NCBI RefSeq assembly: GCF_000474745.1
Contig: NZ_ASJR01000003.1
Location: forward strand, 1 to 64,000
DNA: 64,000 nt
DNA from: Chitinivibrio alkaliphilus ACht1
GTDB taxonomy: Bacteria > Fibrobacterota > Chitinivibrionia > Chitinivibrionales > Chitinivibrionaceae
Direction: 5' to 3'
Shown piece by piece: positions 18,201 through 25,566 of this stretch (positions are counted from its first letter, which is position 1; each line of letters begins with the position of its first letter). The translations under genes and the position numbers were made by a program. The notes below the pieces were generated by a model. It saw only the letters and a program-made list of their open reading frames with translations, ran no database searches and was not told the DNA's origin.

Positions 18201-18314
18201 CCCTTTGCAGTTACAGCCATCGGTGGTATTATCGTTTCAACGGCCTTGACCTTTTTTGTCATACCCATTCTCTATGTTGCGACAGCTTCTAAGGAGGTTG
18301 TCCCGCAGGAGTAG
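15210..18314 (+). CDS. RND-family inner membrane efflux transporter (AcrB/HAE1 type)
   Basis: The 1034-residue transporter has 12 predicted membrane helices in the 1+5+1+5 pattern, with two large periplasmic loops. The N-terminal I-K-A-S-I-Q-R-P is the usual HAE-type start. The first loop contains the family signature V-R-A-V-Y-P-G-A-T-P-Q-E-V-E. The proton-relay helix 4 region reads T-I-S-V-G-V-L-V-T-N-S-I-V-V-I-E-N. Normal HAE1 proteins have an Asp-Asp pair there (G-L-V-V-D-D-A-I-V), and here the positions read V-T-N. Residue use in the proton path may therefore differ. A glycine-rich stretch (M-G-G-G-G-G-G-D) lies near residue 670. It forms a pump with the two preceding genes. Confidence 0.9.
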   Translation: MDIIKASIQRPLMMSMVILALSMFGYVAWSDLAIDRMPEMDLPYVTVRAVYPGATPQEVEDNILRPMEDQLSTIGGIRHITSYGMENAGFIVLQFEDEINEDDAANEVKDNLDLIMNDFPDDMESPIVTKFDPNDVPIVTLAVTGDVDMETLRRYVDQNIGDRFGRINGVANVEVTGGLEREILVDLDKEKMAAHNLSIFQVMPLLEMQNFSLPAGRIIGERKEYSVRTDGRFQNLREIEDIRIPIHKSLGDHEASYHIRLRDIATVSDSTALVRDGVRFQGQDAVQVAINKSSDGNTVEIADGILALVEEIRHELPSGMDMVVVEDKSDFIRDTIAGTYENILMGIVLTGAILFLFLFDWRLTLIVGITMPVSLIMAMIGVGAMGFTLNTVVMMALTISVGVLVTNSIVVIENIVRHRNTGQDVRLASEEGAREIFTSVLASTLTNLAVFIPIANTTGIVGNVFQSLGLTIVFATLASLFLSFTLVPMLSSRMLKPKDKTNHDELHMVDKVLLYVDRFYGNFLNTLLEHSWSKIGVVLGTILFFFFTMTRIAPQLGNEFMESVDQGYISINIELPPGTPYAVTESVVADIEQRSQDVPHLREISSSIGGGGTETGVQYAEVRLRLTPETERDKSAFDIVNMIRPQYADFPDAQITIAVTDDMGGGGGGDIVLELYGDNMDELLAYYEEVTHRMEHEIGGLTDFGSSWKGEQPEIFIRPKRDMLEHYGLQRDLSASMAVQNTAALLRFNITGNDDAVFTEDNEEYPIRIQLQERYRKNIHDIQTMDVLTPRGYVQLQELFHIETTQAVSNITRKNRQRMIQVTCNIIEGDLGGKVGEIENMLETIEGFENLSYAFGGYQELNEETNEQLLFAGTLAIILTLMVLIGILESVKMGVVIFLTIPLGFIGVVWALFLTGNNISMISSLSMIMLIGIVVNNAILLIDYARIQRVKRGITARRAIVEAAEMKLKPILMANLAIIISMVPMALAMGAGGSFRAPFAVTAIGGIIVSTALTFFVIPILYVATASKEVVPQE

Positions 18315-18324
18315 TGTAGTAGTG

Positions 18325-18349
18325 CGGCGGAGAGGACACCTCTCCGCCG
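18325..18349 (+). terminator. Strong GC-rich hairpin between pump operon and TetR gene
   Basis: A perfect 11-base stem (18325-18335 with 18339-18349) and a 3-base loop follow the RND stop by 10 bases. No run of T follows (GTATATAATATT), so it may act as a partial terminator, a 3'-end stabiliser or an attenuator that lowers regulator expression. The AT-rich sequence after it could also supply a promoter for the TetR gene. Confidence 0.45.
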
Positions 18350-18393
18350 GTATATAATATTAATGTCTATAACTTTTTATTGAGGTATGGGTA

Positions 18394-19059
18394 ATGGAAA
18401 GACGAAAGAAACGGATCTCAAAAGTCCGGGATATGAAAATAAATCTTATTCTCGATGCTGCCTTAAAGGTGTTTTCAGAATGTGGGTTTCATGATACCCG
18501 CCTTGAAGACATTGCCCTGGAGGCAGGGTTTTCAAAGGCGTCATTGTATAATTACTATGAGGATAAGGAGTCAATATTTCTCAATGTGGCCATACGTGAA
18601 TATGATATGCTCTTTGATAAAATCGGGTGTGGCCATCTTGCTCTTGATAAAGGTGCGCCCATAGAGGAAAATCTCCGTCGATTTTTTACCACGGTGTTTC
18701 GTTCCTTTGGAGAGCATTTTGCTTTCATCCTCGCCATGGAAGAGTTTCATGTGTTTAAACTAATGAGTTCGTATTTTGCTCGGGATAGTGAAAAGCAGAT
18801 GAAAGACGCATACTTGAAGTCAAAACAAGATTTTAACAATCTGCTTCTTGATATCATATCTCATGCACAGCAGAATGGTGAAATTGGGTCTTCCCTGCCA
18901 CCGGAGCGACTCACATCTCTTATTCAAACGCTCGTTTTAGGAACCTTAAAGGTGTGGAAAGAAGATCGTGTTATAGAACGTGAGATTCCTGAAACGGTGG
19001 AGGAGCTTCTTATATTTATCCGTGAAGGATTTATTATAGAAAAAAAGGTGCAGGAGTAA
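18394..19059 (+). CDS. TetR/AcrR-family regulator of the RND pump
   Basis: The 221-residue protein has an N-terminal TetR helix-turn-helix at about residues 20-65 (L-E-D-I-A-L-E-A-G-F-S-K-A-S-L-Y-N-Y-Y). A basic tail precedes it (E-R-R-K-K-R-I-S-K). The C-terminal ligand-binding domain is helical and unassigned. It is the last gene of the pump cluster, 79 bases after the RND gene and past a hairpin, so it most likely represses the upstream pump promoter and is relieved by pump substrates. A terminator overlaps its stop codon. Confidence 0.85.
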   Translation: MERRKKRISKVRDMKINLILDAALKVFSECGFHDTRLEDIALEAGFSKASLYNYYEDKESIFLNVAIREYDMLFDKIGCGHLALDKGAPIEENLRRFFTTVFRSFGEHFAFILAMEEFHVFKLMSSYFARDSEKQMKDAYLKSKQDFNNLLLDIISHAQQNGEIGSSLPPERLTSLIQTLVLGTLKVWKEDRVIEREIPETVEELLIFIREGFIIEKKVQE

Positions 19060-19074
19060 ACTGCACCTTTTAAT
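19043..19074 (+). terminator. Rho-independent terminator overlapping the TetR stop codon
   Basis: AAAAGGTGCAG (19043-19053) pairs with CTGCACCTTTT (19061-19071) around a 7-base loop containing the TAA stop. The 3' arm ends in a T run, so the hairpin ends the RND/TetR transcript. Confidence 0.75.
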
Positions 19075-19094
19075 GATAAAGAACGAAGAGAATT

Positions 19095-19307
19095 TTAGAA
19101 TTCAAATTCTTCTTCTTCACCAAGATCATCATCGCCCTCTTCTTCAATACCGAAATCATCTTCCGGGGTTGGCTCTACTTCAGGGGCTGGAGCTGGCTCT
19201 TCAATTTGCTGAATCTGATCATCAACAGGGGGCTCCATATCGCCACCGCATCCAACAAAGGCTACCAATAGAGCAAATAGGGCTGTTAGCATAAGGCACT
19301 TTTTCAT
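19095..19307 (-). CDS. Small acidic, proline-rich lipoprotein
   Basis: The 70-residue product starts with a clear lipoprotein signal (L-V-A-F-V-G-C-G-G, Cys20). The mature 51 residues are almost all Glu, Asp, Pro and Gly, with P-A-P-A-P-E-V-E-P-T-P in the middle and an acidic end (E-G-D-D-D-L-G-E-E-E-E-F-E-F). Such chains are disordered and could bind cations or act as a spacer. An AAGGAG ribosome site lies upstream. It is monocistronic as far as I can see, convergent with the TetR gene. The function is unknown. Confidence 0.7.
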   Translation of the reverse strand: MKKCLMLTALFALLVAFVGCGGDMEPPVDDQIQQIEEPAPAPEVEPTPEDDFGIEEEGDDDLGEEEEFEF

Positions 19308-19340
19308 ACATACACTCCTTAATTAAAGTTAGTACTTGTC

Positions 19341-19359
19341 ATACTATGGAATATAGTAT
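19341..19359. promoter_or_regulatory. Inverted repeat in the promoter region of the small lipoprotein
   Basis: ATACTAT (19341-19347) and ATAGTAT (19353-19359) form an inverted repeat with a 5-base spacer, 34 bases upstream of the lipoprotein start. On the minus strand it overlaps a possible -10 box (TAGTAT) that lies 17 bases from TTTCAT. This could be an operator or a coincidence of AT-rich sequence. Confidence 0.3.
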
Positions 19360-19518
19360 TCGTATGAAATGATGCGGTAGATGAGCAAGGATTGCGTAAG
19401 ATTTTTATGAGTGAGGGGTGTTTTTTTAAGATTATTCCCTTCATTCCATTCTCAATCCTCATAATATGCGTTGTTTGAAGAATCACCTACACCACAGCAG
19501 GAGAACTTTTCTGCTCTT

Positions 19519-20703
19519 TCACGAATGAGTCGCGATTCGGGTCACTTCTCGAAAAACGCAAAAACGCACAGCGAGAAAGGCCGTACAGAAAAGAAGTATT
19601 ACCAAAATGTATACGGTTGGGTGAATGAGTGGAGTGGAAAGAGTAAAGGCTTCTAAATATGGACGAAGTACGGTGTTTACCATTCCCACAATGATAAGGG
19701 CGGCTCCGCAGATTGGAAGAAAGAGGAGGGTAAAGGTTCGCACATAAAAGCGAGAAAGGGTCTGCGGGGCATACCCTAAGAGAATGAGAGTGCGAATGCT
19801 ATTTTCAGAACGGTCAATAATGTATTGGTAAGTTAGAACAAATATAAAGAGTGCTAAGAGGATAATTCCAAGAGCAAGAAGCCCCATCACAGAAAATAGA
19901 AACGACGCAATTTGGGAAATCCGACGGGCATTAAATAGCGGTTGTTCTGTCTCATAGCCCGCTGATTCTAAAAAATCGTGGAGGGTCGTACTTGTTGGAT
20001 CTGGCGTTATAAGGAGGAGTCGGGTTGCCTCCACCTCTTTTTGAGAACCGTAGGTTGCATTTGCCCAGCGCAGAAACGATTCCGGTACGAGAAGGGTATT
20101 AAATGAGTCGGTAAAACCTCGAATGCGACCGTGAAAAGAGTCGCTTTTACCTGCACCGCGTAGACGGATTCGAAAGGGGATCTGGGTGACAAGATCGGGA
20201 GGCAGTTGTGGGAGTCCCTGTCCCTGTGAGAACCCAAAATTGTACAGGTTAAGATATTGTCGCGGCAGAAGAATATCAATGGTGTCACCGGCCTCTTTCC
20301 ACTCCCAGTTGTTCGGTGTGTTGGGGAGCACTGAATCTGGGAGGGATTCAAAGAAGAGTTTTGTTGACATAGTTGGAAGGAGATCTCCAAGGCCGGTAAA
20401 GGCGGTTACCTCAAAGAGATTTCTCCGAAAGGGAGCTGCGGCGTTCACTGCTTCGTGGTCCTTTAAAGCCCGTTGTTCTTCCGGGGAAAAAGCTGTATTC
20501 ATAACATCAGACACAGCGAGGGTTGCTGCAGGTTTGTGGATGACCAGAGTTTCCTGTTGCTCCTGTGGTATGTCAAAGGCTTTTTGAATATCAAGATAGA
20601 GCTGTAGGGTAAGAAGGAGCAGTACTATTCCCGTAAGGGTTCCCACGGATGCTGCGGTAAAATGGACGAGACGAATTTCTCGAAACAGAAGGGTACGTAT
20701 CAT
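19519..20703 (-). CDS. FtsX/MacB-type ABC permease
   Basis: The 394-residue protein has one membrane helix near the N-terminus (about residues 14-36), a large periplasmic domain (about 40-260), and three membrane helices toward the C-terminus (about 265-290, 315-340, 360-385). This is the FtsX-like topology of mechanotransmission ABC proteins rather than an import channel. It overlaps the ATPase gene by 4 bases, and the ATPase overlaps a ZnuA-like binding protein by 4 bases, so the three are one unit. MacB/LolC-type proteins couple ATP hydrolysis to periplasmic conformational change; the cargo here is not known. Confidence 0.75.
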   Translation of the reverse strand: MIRTLLFREIRLVHFTAASVGTLTGIVLLLLTLQLYLDIQKAFDIPQEQQETLVIHKPAATLAVSDVMNTAFSPEEQRALKDHEAVNAAAPFRRNLFEVTAFTGLGDLLPTMSTKLFFESLPDSVLPNTPNNWEWKEAGDTIDILLPRQYLNLYNFGFSQGQGLPQLPPDLVTQIPFRIRLRGAGKSDSFHGRIRGFTDSFNTLLVPESFLRWANATYGSQKEVEATRLLLITPDPTSTTLHDFLESAGYETEQPLFNARRISQIASFLFSVMGLLALGIILLALFIFVLTYQYIIDRSENSIRTLILLGYAPQTLSRFYVRTFTLLFLPICGAALIIVGMVNTVLRPYLEAFTLSTPLIHPTVYILVILLFCTAFLAVRFCVFREVTRIATHS

Positions 20704-21341
20704 AGGGTAAGAACCTTTGCGCTGTCTGTATAGGAGGATTCATCGAGACTGGTAAGAATGAAGTTTGCTCCGTTTTTCTCACATACATGAATAATAAGAT
20801 CAAGGGCCGTGTTCGTATTTGCCTGATCAATATGGCTAAAGGGTTCATCGAGAAGGAGTGTGGAGAAGGGTTGACAAAGTGCTCGACAAATTGCACAGCG
20901 CTGCTTCTGTCCAAAGGAGAGTGTTCGTACCGGTGCGTCAAGAAGAGATGCTATGTGTAATTGGTGTGCATATTGCTCTATCTCTTCTTGTGAACAAGTG
21001 TCCGTAAGGCGGTTCTTGATGATGATATTTTCACGTACCGTGAGAGAGTCAAAGAGGCGGAGCCCCTGAAATACACAGGAGATCTGAGTTTGTCGAAGGG
21101 GCGCCCACTCTTGGGGCGTAATGGTACGAATGTCATGATCATCCATGGTAACTTTTCCGCTATAGTCGTGGCGTACACCGTAGAGGATAGAGAGAAGGGT
21201 CGTTTTTCCTGTTCCTGAAGCAGCACGAATTATGTAGTTGTGATCCCCGTGGAGAGTACACGTTTTGCCCCAGATAGAACTTTCTTGAACGGCTATCTCA
21301 CGCAGAGGGTCAGGAAGGACATTTGACAAGCAGATGTTCAC
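20700..21341 (-). CDS. ABC transporter ATP-binding protein (LolD/MacB-like)
   Basis: The 213-residue ATPase shows Walker A (A-A-S-G-T-G-K-T-T), Q-loop (C-V-F-Q-G-L-R-L-F), signature (L-S-F-G-Q-K-Q-R, with F-G-Q-K in place of the usual G-G-Q-Q), Walker B (L-L-L-D-E-P-F-S-H-I-D) and a short C-terminal part. The position equivalent to the H-loop reads T-S-L-D-E, without His. That could reduce hydrolysis or reflect divergence. It sits between and overlaps the FtsX-type permease and the ZnuA-like gene. Confidence 0.8.
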   Translation of the reverse strand: MNICLSNVLPDPLREIAVQESSIWGKTCTLHGDHNYIIRAASGTGKTTLLSILYGVRHDYSGKVTMDDHDIRTITPQEWAPLRQTQISCVFQGLRLFDSLTVRENIIIKNRLTDTCSQEEIEQYAHQLHIASLLDAPVRTLSFGQKQRCAICRALCQPFSTLLLDEPFSHIDQANTNTALDLIIHVCEKNGANFILTSLDESSYTDSAKVLTL

Positions 21342-22243
21342 TGCGTCTGCCCTTTTAAGCCGGTATAAACACTTTTATACAGATGCTCATAAAAGGGGAT
21401 AATCCCATTTTGAAACCCTTCCGCAGCGGGAACTCCCAGGGGCGGCGTAATAAGCGAAACACCATGGGCCGTACAGAGAGAGTCTATTGTTCCTCCGGGG
21501 TTCCATCGATGCATGACAAGGGAGAATTCACCTGCCGTAAGGCCCGTGATAAAACGGCTGCTATCGGCACTGTCCCAGTCTGATTCATGAGGAAAACGAT
21601 GGGTAATGAAGAGGTTGATGTCTTCAGCAAGATAGGCGTACGCAGGATCCATGAGAGCTGTTTCAAAACGGGCCAGCTGTGCGTACTTTGTTCCAAACGT
21701 TCTTTGCAGGGCACGCATCTCTTGTCGAAATGATTGAAAATTTTGGGAAATTGTTTCTGCATATGCAGGGTAGAGTCGTTTGAGGTCCCTCTGAAGTGTG
21801 TATGCCATGGCAAGAATATTTTGTGGAGAAAGCCAGATGTAGGGGTTGGCAGAGCCAGCAGTGTCGCGTAATACCGCCGGCGAAGGAGCTCCTTCGTAGT
21901 AAGAGCGTGAGATATCAATTTCGACGGCGTGGAGGTTGTGGCGACGAACATGCGTAAAGAGTTGGTCTTCAGGTATGAGGCGTGCAAGGGTGATGACTGC
22001 ATCACTGTGCGGAGCCTTTCCAGCAATCCACTCTTTTTTTGTGCGAAGCTCTTCCGCTAAGGTTTCAATCGTTGTATAGTCATCGGCGGGAGAGGATACT
22101 TCAACGGGCGTGCGTTCTGTGAGTTCTTCCGCAAGGTGTGCTATAAATATATGATGGGTGAGCAGTTGCTTTGGAGCACCAGCCTCGTGAGCTCTATCTG
22201 AACAGCCAATACATAAAAGGAGAAGGATAAGTATATATCGCAT
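21338..22243 (-). CDS. ZnuA-like (cluster 9) metal-binding lipoprotein
   Basis: The 301-residue product has a lipoprotein signal (L-L-L-C-I-G-C, Cys14) and resembles the ZnuA/TroA cluster 9 substrate-binding family. The block N-P-Y-I-W-L-S-P-Q-N matches the conserved N-P-H-x-W-x-D-P region, with Y where the metal-binding His normally is. The backbone helix after it is typical (A-Y-T-L-Q-R-D-L-K). A histidine pair (L-T-H-H-I-F-I-A-H) occurs near residue 30. Several canonical ligands appear changed, so the bound ion, or whether one is bound at all, is uncertain. It heads an operon with an ATPase and an FtsX-type permease, not a ZnuB channel, which is unusual. Confidence 0.65.
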   Translation of the reverse strand: MRYILILLLLCIGCSDRAHEAGAPKQLLTHHIFIAHLAEELTERTPVEVSSPADDYTTIETLAEELRTKKEWIAGKAPHSDAVITLARLIPEDQLFTHVRRHNLHAVEIDISRSYYEGAPSPAVLRDTAGSANPYIWLSPQNILAMAYTLQRDLKRLYPAYAETISQNFQSFRQEMRALQRTFGTKYAQLARFETALMDPAYAYLAEDINLFITHRFPHESDWDSADSSRFITGLTAGEFSLVMHRWNPGGTIDSLCTAHGVSLITPPLGVPAAEGFQNGIIPFYEHLYKSVYTGLKGQTQ

Positions 22244-22338
22244 AATACCCTCAAAGTAACTTTTTTAAACAAACGTTCTTAAAAATAGTATATTGTTAGT
22301 GTAGGTTTACCAGACCAAGGCAAAATAATTGGATTTCT

Positions 22339-24084
22339 ATGAACCGCAAAAAACATAAAACGGGTGTGTATCGGACAGAGTATGATGAGGTTGTGTCCCT
22401 GCCGGACGGAAATAGCCCGGTTCTTCTTGGTTCCGGTGTTATTACGGGTATTCTCGGGCAGGGTGGATCAGCTGTGGTGTATCGCATCTGGAATGAACAA
22501 TTGGGTATTTACCGTGCGGTAAAACTTCTGCGTCCCACCGCTAGTATGGATAGCCGGGAACGCTTTGCCCGAGAAATAAAAATTCTTGCACAGCTTAATC
22601 ATCCGAACATTATCAATGTGCACTCTGTGGGTGAGTGGAAGGGGTTGCCCTACATTGAGATGGATTATGTTGACGGTGCATCCTTAGAACAGCTTATTCA
22701 AGAAATGGGGCCCTTTCCTCTGAATGTTGTTCTTGCCATGGCTCTCTTTATTGCTCGTGCCCTTGATTATACCCATAGCCATAAGTATAAAATTCGAAAT
22801 GTCGAGTATATCGGCTTGTTACATCGTGATTTGAAACCGGCTAATGTGCTCTTACCAAAACACGACGTGCTTCGACTTACTGATTTCGGTGTTGCTTCTT
22901 TTAATACCGTGACTATTACAAGCACAAGTCAAACGGGGCGTGTCACCGGTTCTATGCAGTATCTTGCACCGGAGCAATTGGGTGACGGCATTGTAGACCA
23001 CCGTTCTGATATTTATTCTTTTGGATGTATTTTATATGAAATGGTCACAGGGGAGAAAGCCTTTCCCGAGCGGCACGTGGCTAAGCTGGTGAAGCAGCGG
23101 GTACAAAATAATTATGTTCGGCTTTCAAAAAAGACAAAGAAAACCCCCCGTGTACTGACCAATCTTATTGAGTCGTGTATGAGTCTTAACCCGTCGGGCC
23201 GACCATCCTCCATGAAGACCATTCTTTCATATTTGGAAACCATGTATCGCCGGGTGGAAGATCGACGCCCAGAGTCTATTATTCGAAGCTTTATAAATGG
23301 AGAAGCCATTTCAAGCAAATCGAAAATTAGTGGCATCCATCAAAAAATAAGTCATGGAAGCCGTTTTTTCACCACGGTGCAAGGGTTTTTCTTTGGTGCG
23401 GTGAGTATTGCCTTTCTTGCCAGTCTTCTCGTTATCTTTTTACATTCACCGCGATCTTCCCAGCATGATGAGGACTCTTTTTCCATGGCAGAATTTCGCC
23501 GCCAGTCGGGTGGGGGGGCATCGGCGCAGCCTCGTGAAAACCCTATTTTAGATAGTCTCATGAGTCGTTTTGATACCCGTGATACCGTTGCGGTAATCTC
23601 AAAACTTGATAGTGACGGCCATTATGAGGAGTTGCGGGAGGTGTTGCAGCGCCTGCCCCTCGAACTTCGGGCACGTACGGGAATGCGTGTTCGAAACCAC
23701 CGGGCCATTATCGCCTTGGGGGGAGAGAGTTACTCTTATTACAGTAATAATTTTATCAGTGATGGAGAGTACATTTATGATAAGGGAACCTTTCTCTTTG
23801 AACAAGGAGAGTATCAGCGTGCGCTTTGGGTTCTTCGCGATGCCTTAACTACTCCCGCCCTGTTACAGAATGAACAGGAGTTTGTGATTAATGTTCGGCA
23901 TCAAATGTCTCGGGCTAGTACGAAAATAGCCCAGCGCACGGGGCTTGAACGGGATTATCGGACTGCCTATGATCAATGGGATACCTTAGCACAGCTGATG
24001 AGTGAACGACCGTATCTCCCTCTTTATGAAGAAGCGCAGGAGCGCAAAGACAATGTATTACAAGAACTCGAGGAGCTTTTTTGA
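22339..24084 (+). CDS. Membrane-anchored Hanks-type Ser/Thr protein kinase
   Basis: The 581-residue protein has a kinase domain at about residues 30-300, with glycine loop G-I-L-G-Q-G-G-S-A-V-V (37-47), Lys62 in A-V-K, catalytic H-R-D-L-K-P-A-N (162-169), D-F-G (182-184) and A-P-E (210-212). All key residues are present, so activity is expected. One membrane helix (about 348-369) follows, then a C-terminal extracytoplasmic part of about 210 residues, helical, with no PASTA repeats and possibly TPR-like. Its ligand is unknown. It is the first gene of a plus-strand run and overlaps the RNase D start by 4 bases. Confidence 0.9.
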   Translation: MNRKKHKTGVYRTEYDEVVSLPDGNSPVLLGSGVITGILGQGGSAVVYRIWNEQLGIYRAVKLLRPTASMDSRERFAREIKILAQLNHPNIINVHSVGEWKGLPYIEMDYVDGASLEQLIQEMGPFPLNVVLAMALFIARALDYTHSHKYKIRNVEYIGLLHRDLKPANVLLPKHDVLRLTDFGVASFNTVTITSTSQTGRVTGSMQYLAPEQLGDGIVDHRSDIYSFGCILYEMVTGEKAFPERHVAKLVKQRVQNNYVRLSKKTKKTPRVLTNLIESCMSLNPSGRPSSMKTILSYLETMYRRVEDRRPESIIRSFINGEAISSKSKISGIHQKISHGSRFFTTVQGFFFGAVSIAFLASLLVIFLHSPRSSQHDEDSFSMAEFRRQSGGGASAQPRENPILDSLMSRFDTRDTVAVISKLDSDGHYEELREVLQRLPLELRARTGMRVRNHRAIIALGGESYSYYSNNFISDGEYIYDKGTFLFEQGEYQRALWVLRDALTTPALLQNEQEFVINVRHQMSRASTKIAQRTGLERDYRTAYDQWDTLAQLMSERPYLPLYEEAQERKDNVLQELEELF

Positions 24085-25265
24085 CCAAGTATATCAATGA
24101 TGATGCATCCCTTGAACAGATGTGTCGTCTCCTTCTTTCCCACAAACGCATTGCTGTTGACACCGAGTTTATCTGGACAAAAACGTATTTTCCCCTTCTT
24201 GGAATTATTCAAATAGGGACAGAAGATGAAACCTTCGTGGTTGATTATCCGGCGATTACCTCTTGGGAGCCCTTTGCCGAAGTATTGCAGAAGAAATCTG
24301 TTTGTAAGATTTTCCACGATGCTCCACAGGATATTTCTATTCTTAAAGAGTATGTGTCACCAGATATTACAGGTATCTTTGATACACAGCGAGCCGGAGC
24401 TATGCTTGGTGAAGGGGAGGCCGTATCCCTGGAGAATCTTGTTGCGGCATATACGGGTATTCGCCTTGCAAAGACAGAAACACGTACGGACTGGTTAAAG
24501 CGTCCCTTGGATCCGGCTCAATTAGCCTATGCACGGGATGACGTAAAATATCTTGTTTCTATTACGGAGCAATTGCTCTCTCGTGCTCATGACCATGGCA
24601 TAGAAACGTGGGTGTATAATGAAATGGAATCACTCGAAGATGTGTATCTCTTTGCCTATGAATCAAATGTTGAGCGACAATTTCTCAAACAGGCATCGCG
24701 TCTTGCTCCGCGCTATCACGAGCGATTGTACCGTCTTATATCATTTATGGAAAACACCGCACGGAAAGAGAATGTTACCCGTACACGAGTATTACGTCGA
24801 CAGATAATTCCACGATTAGTAAAGGGATGGTTTTCCTCACTTGAAGAGCTTCGAAAAAGCAAAATTCTCTCTCCGCGTATGACAAATCGCTATGGTTCCG
24901 ATATTATTACAGCGCTTCATGGAGATACTCCCCGTCTGCCCGCTGAGATGAAGGAGCATCTTCGCAGTATCACCAAGCGGACAGCTCGTGAAAGTAGCCT
25001 CTCACGCTTGCTTCTCACTCTTATCACTGATCTTGCTCAGAGAAAAGAGATCGCACCGTCACTTGTATGCACTAAGCGTGAGTGTGACATGCGGGCAGCC
25101 CGATATTATCGAAAAGGGGAAATCCCCCTGTTTTCCGGATGGCGGGGAGATTTTTTAAACCCCTTTCTTCATGATTTTTTTACATATGGGCGGGAAGAGG
25201 GATTTACCGAAAAAACAGTTTCAACAACAGTATCCGCAGGAGGTTCTCATGCGAAAACTCTTTGA
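24081..25265 (+). CDS. rnd: Ribonuclease D
   Basis: This 3'-5' exoribonuclease trims tRNA and other small RNA 3' ends. The DEDDy exonuclease domain is visible: Asp27 and Glu29 in A-V-D-T-E-F, H-D-A-P-Q-D near residue 85, and Y-A-R-D-D-V-K-Y-L near 155. A helical region with an HRDC-like domain follows, giving 394 residues in all. The start is a TTG overlapping the kinase stop (TTGA) with GGAG six bases upstream, implying translational coupling. I see no alternative ATG before the first catalytic motif. Confidence 0.85.
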   Translation: MTKYINDDASLEQMCRLLLSHKRIAVDTEFIWTKTYFPLLGIIQIGTEDETFVVDYPAITSWEPFAEVLQKKSVCKIFHDAPQDISILKEYVSPDITGIFDTQRAGAMLGEGEAVSLENLVAAYTGIRLAKTETRTDWLKRPLDPAQLAYARDDVKYLVSITEQLLSRAHDHGIETWVYNEMESLEDVYLFAYESNVERQFLKQASRLAPRYHERLYRLISFMENTARKENVTRTRVLRRQIIPRLVKGWFSSLEELRKSKILSPRMTNRYGSDIITALHGDTPRLPAEMKEHLRSITKRTARESSLSRLLLTLITDLAQRKEIAPSLVCTKRECDMRAARYYRKGEIPLFSGWRGDFLNPFLHDFFTYGREEGFTEKTVSTTVSAGGSHAKTL

Positions 25266-25443
25266 AAAACATGCGCATCTTTGTATGCTCATAGGAATGC
25301 TTATTATTGGTGGAGTGCTTATTTTTTCCTTTGGCAGAGTTGTTGGTCCCTTACAGTGGATCATTGCCGGTGTCGGTGTCACCATTTACATCATTGGACG
25401 TATTTTTGCGGGATTGCAAAAATCGAGGCAACGGCGTGGGTGA
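25249..25443 (+). CDS. Small two-helix membrane protein
   Basis: The 64-residue product starts at an ATG with AGGAGG six bases upstream, inside the last codons of rnd (17-base overlap). It holds two hydrophobic helices (L-C-M-L-I-G-M-L-I-I-G-G near 10-28 and W-I-I-A-G-V-G-V-T-I-Y near 36-55) and a basic tail ending S-R-Q-R-R-G. It resembles many small inner-membrane proteins without known function. A longer reading from 25171 would lie wholly within rnd and is not supported. Confidence 0.55.
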   Translation: MRKLFEKHAHLCMLIGMLIIGGVLIFSFGRVVGPLQWIIAGVGVTIYIIGRIFAGLQKSRQRRG

Positions 25444-25566
25444 GATGTAGCTCTTTCCTTGCATTGCTGCAGCACCATGGTATAATTCTAACTAATTTTG
25501 AAAAATATAGAACGGTCATGAGACCATTTTATATTTTCATCCCCGTGCTGCAAAAAGGATATGTAC

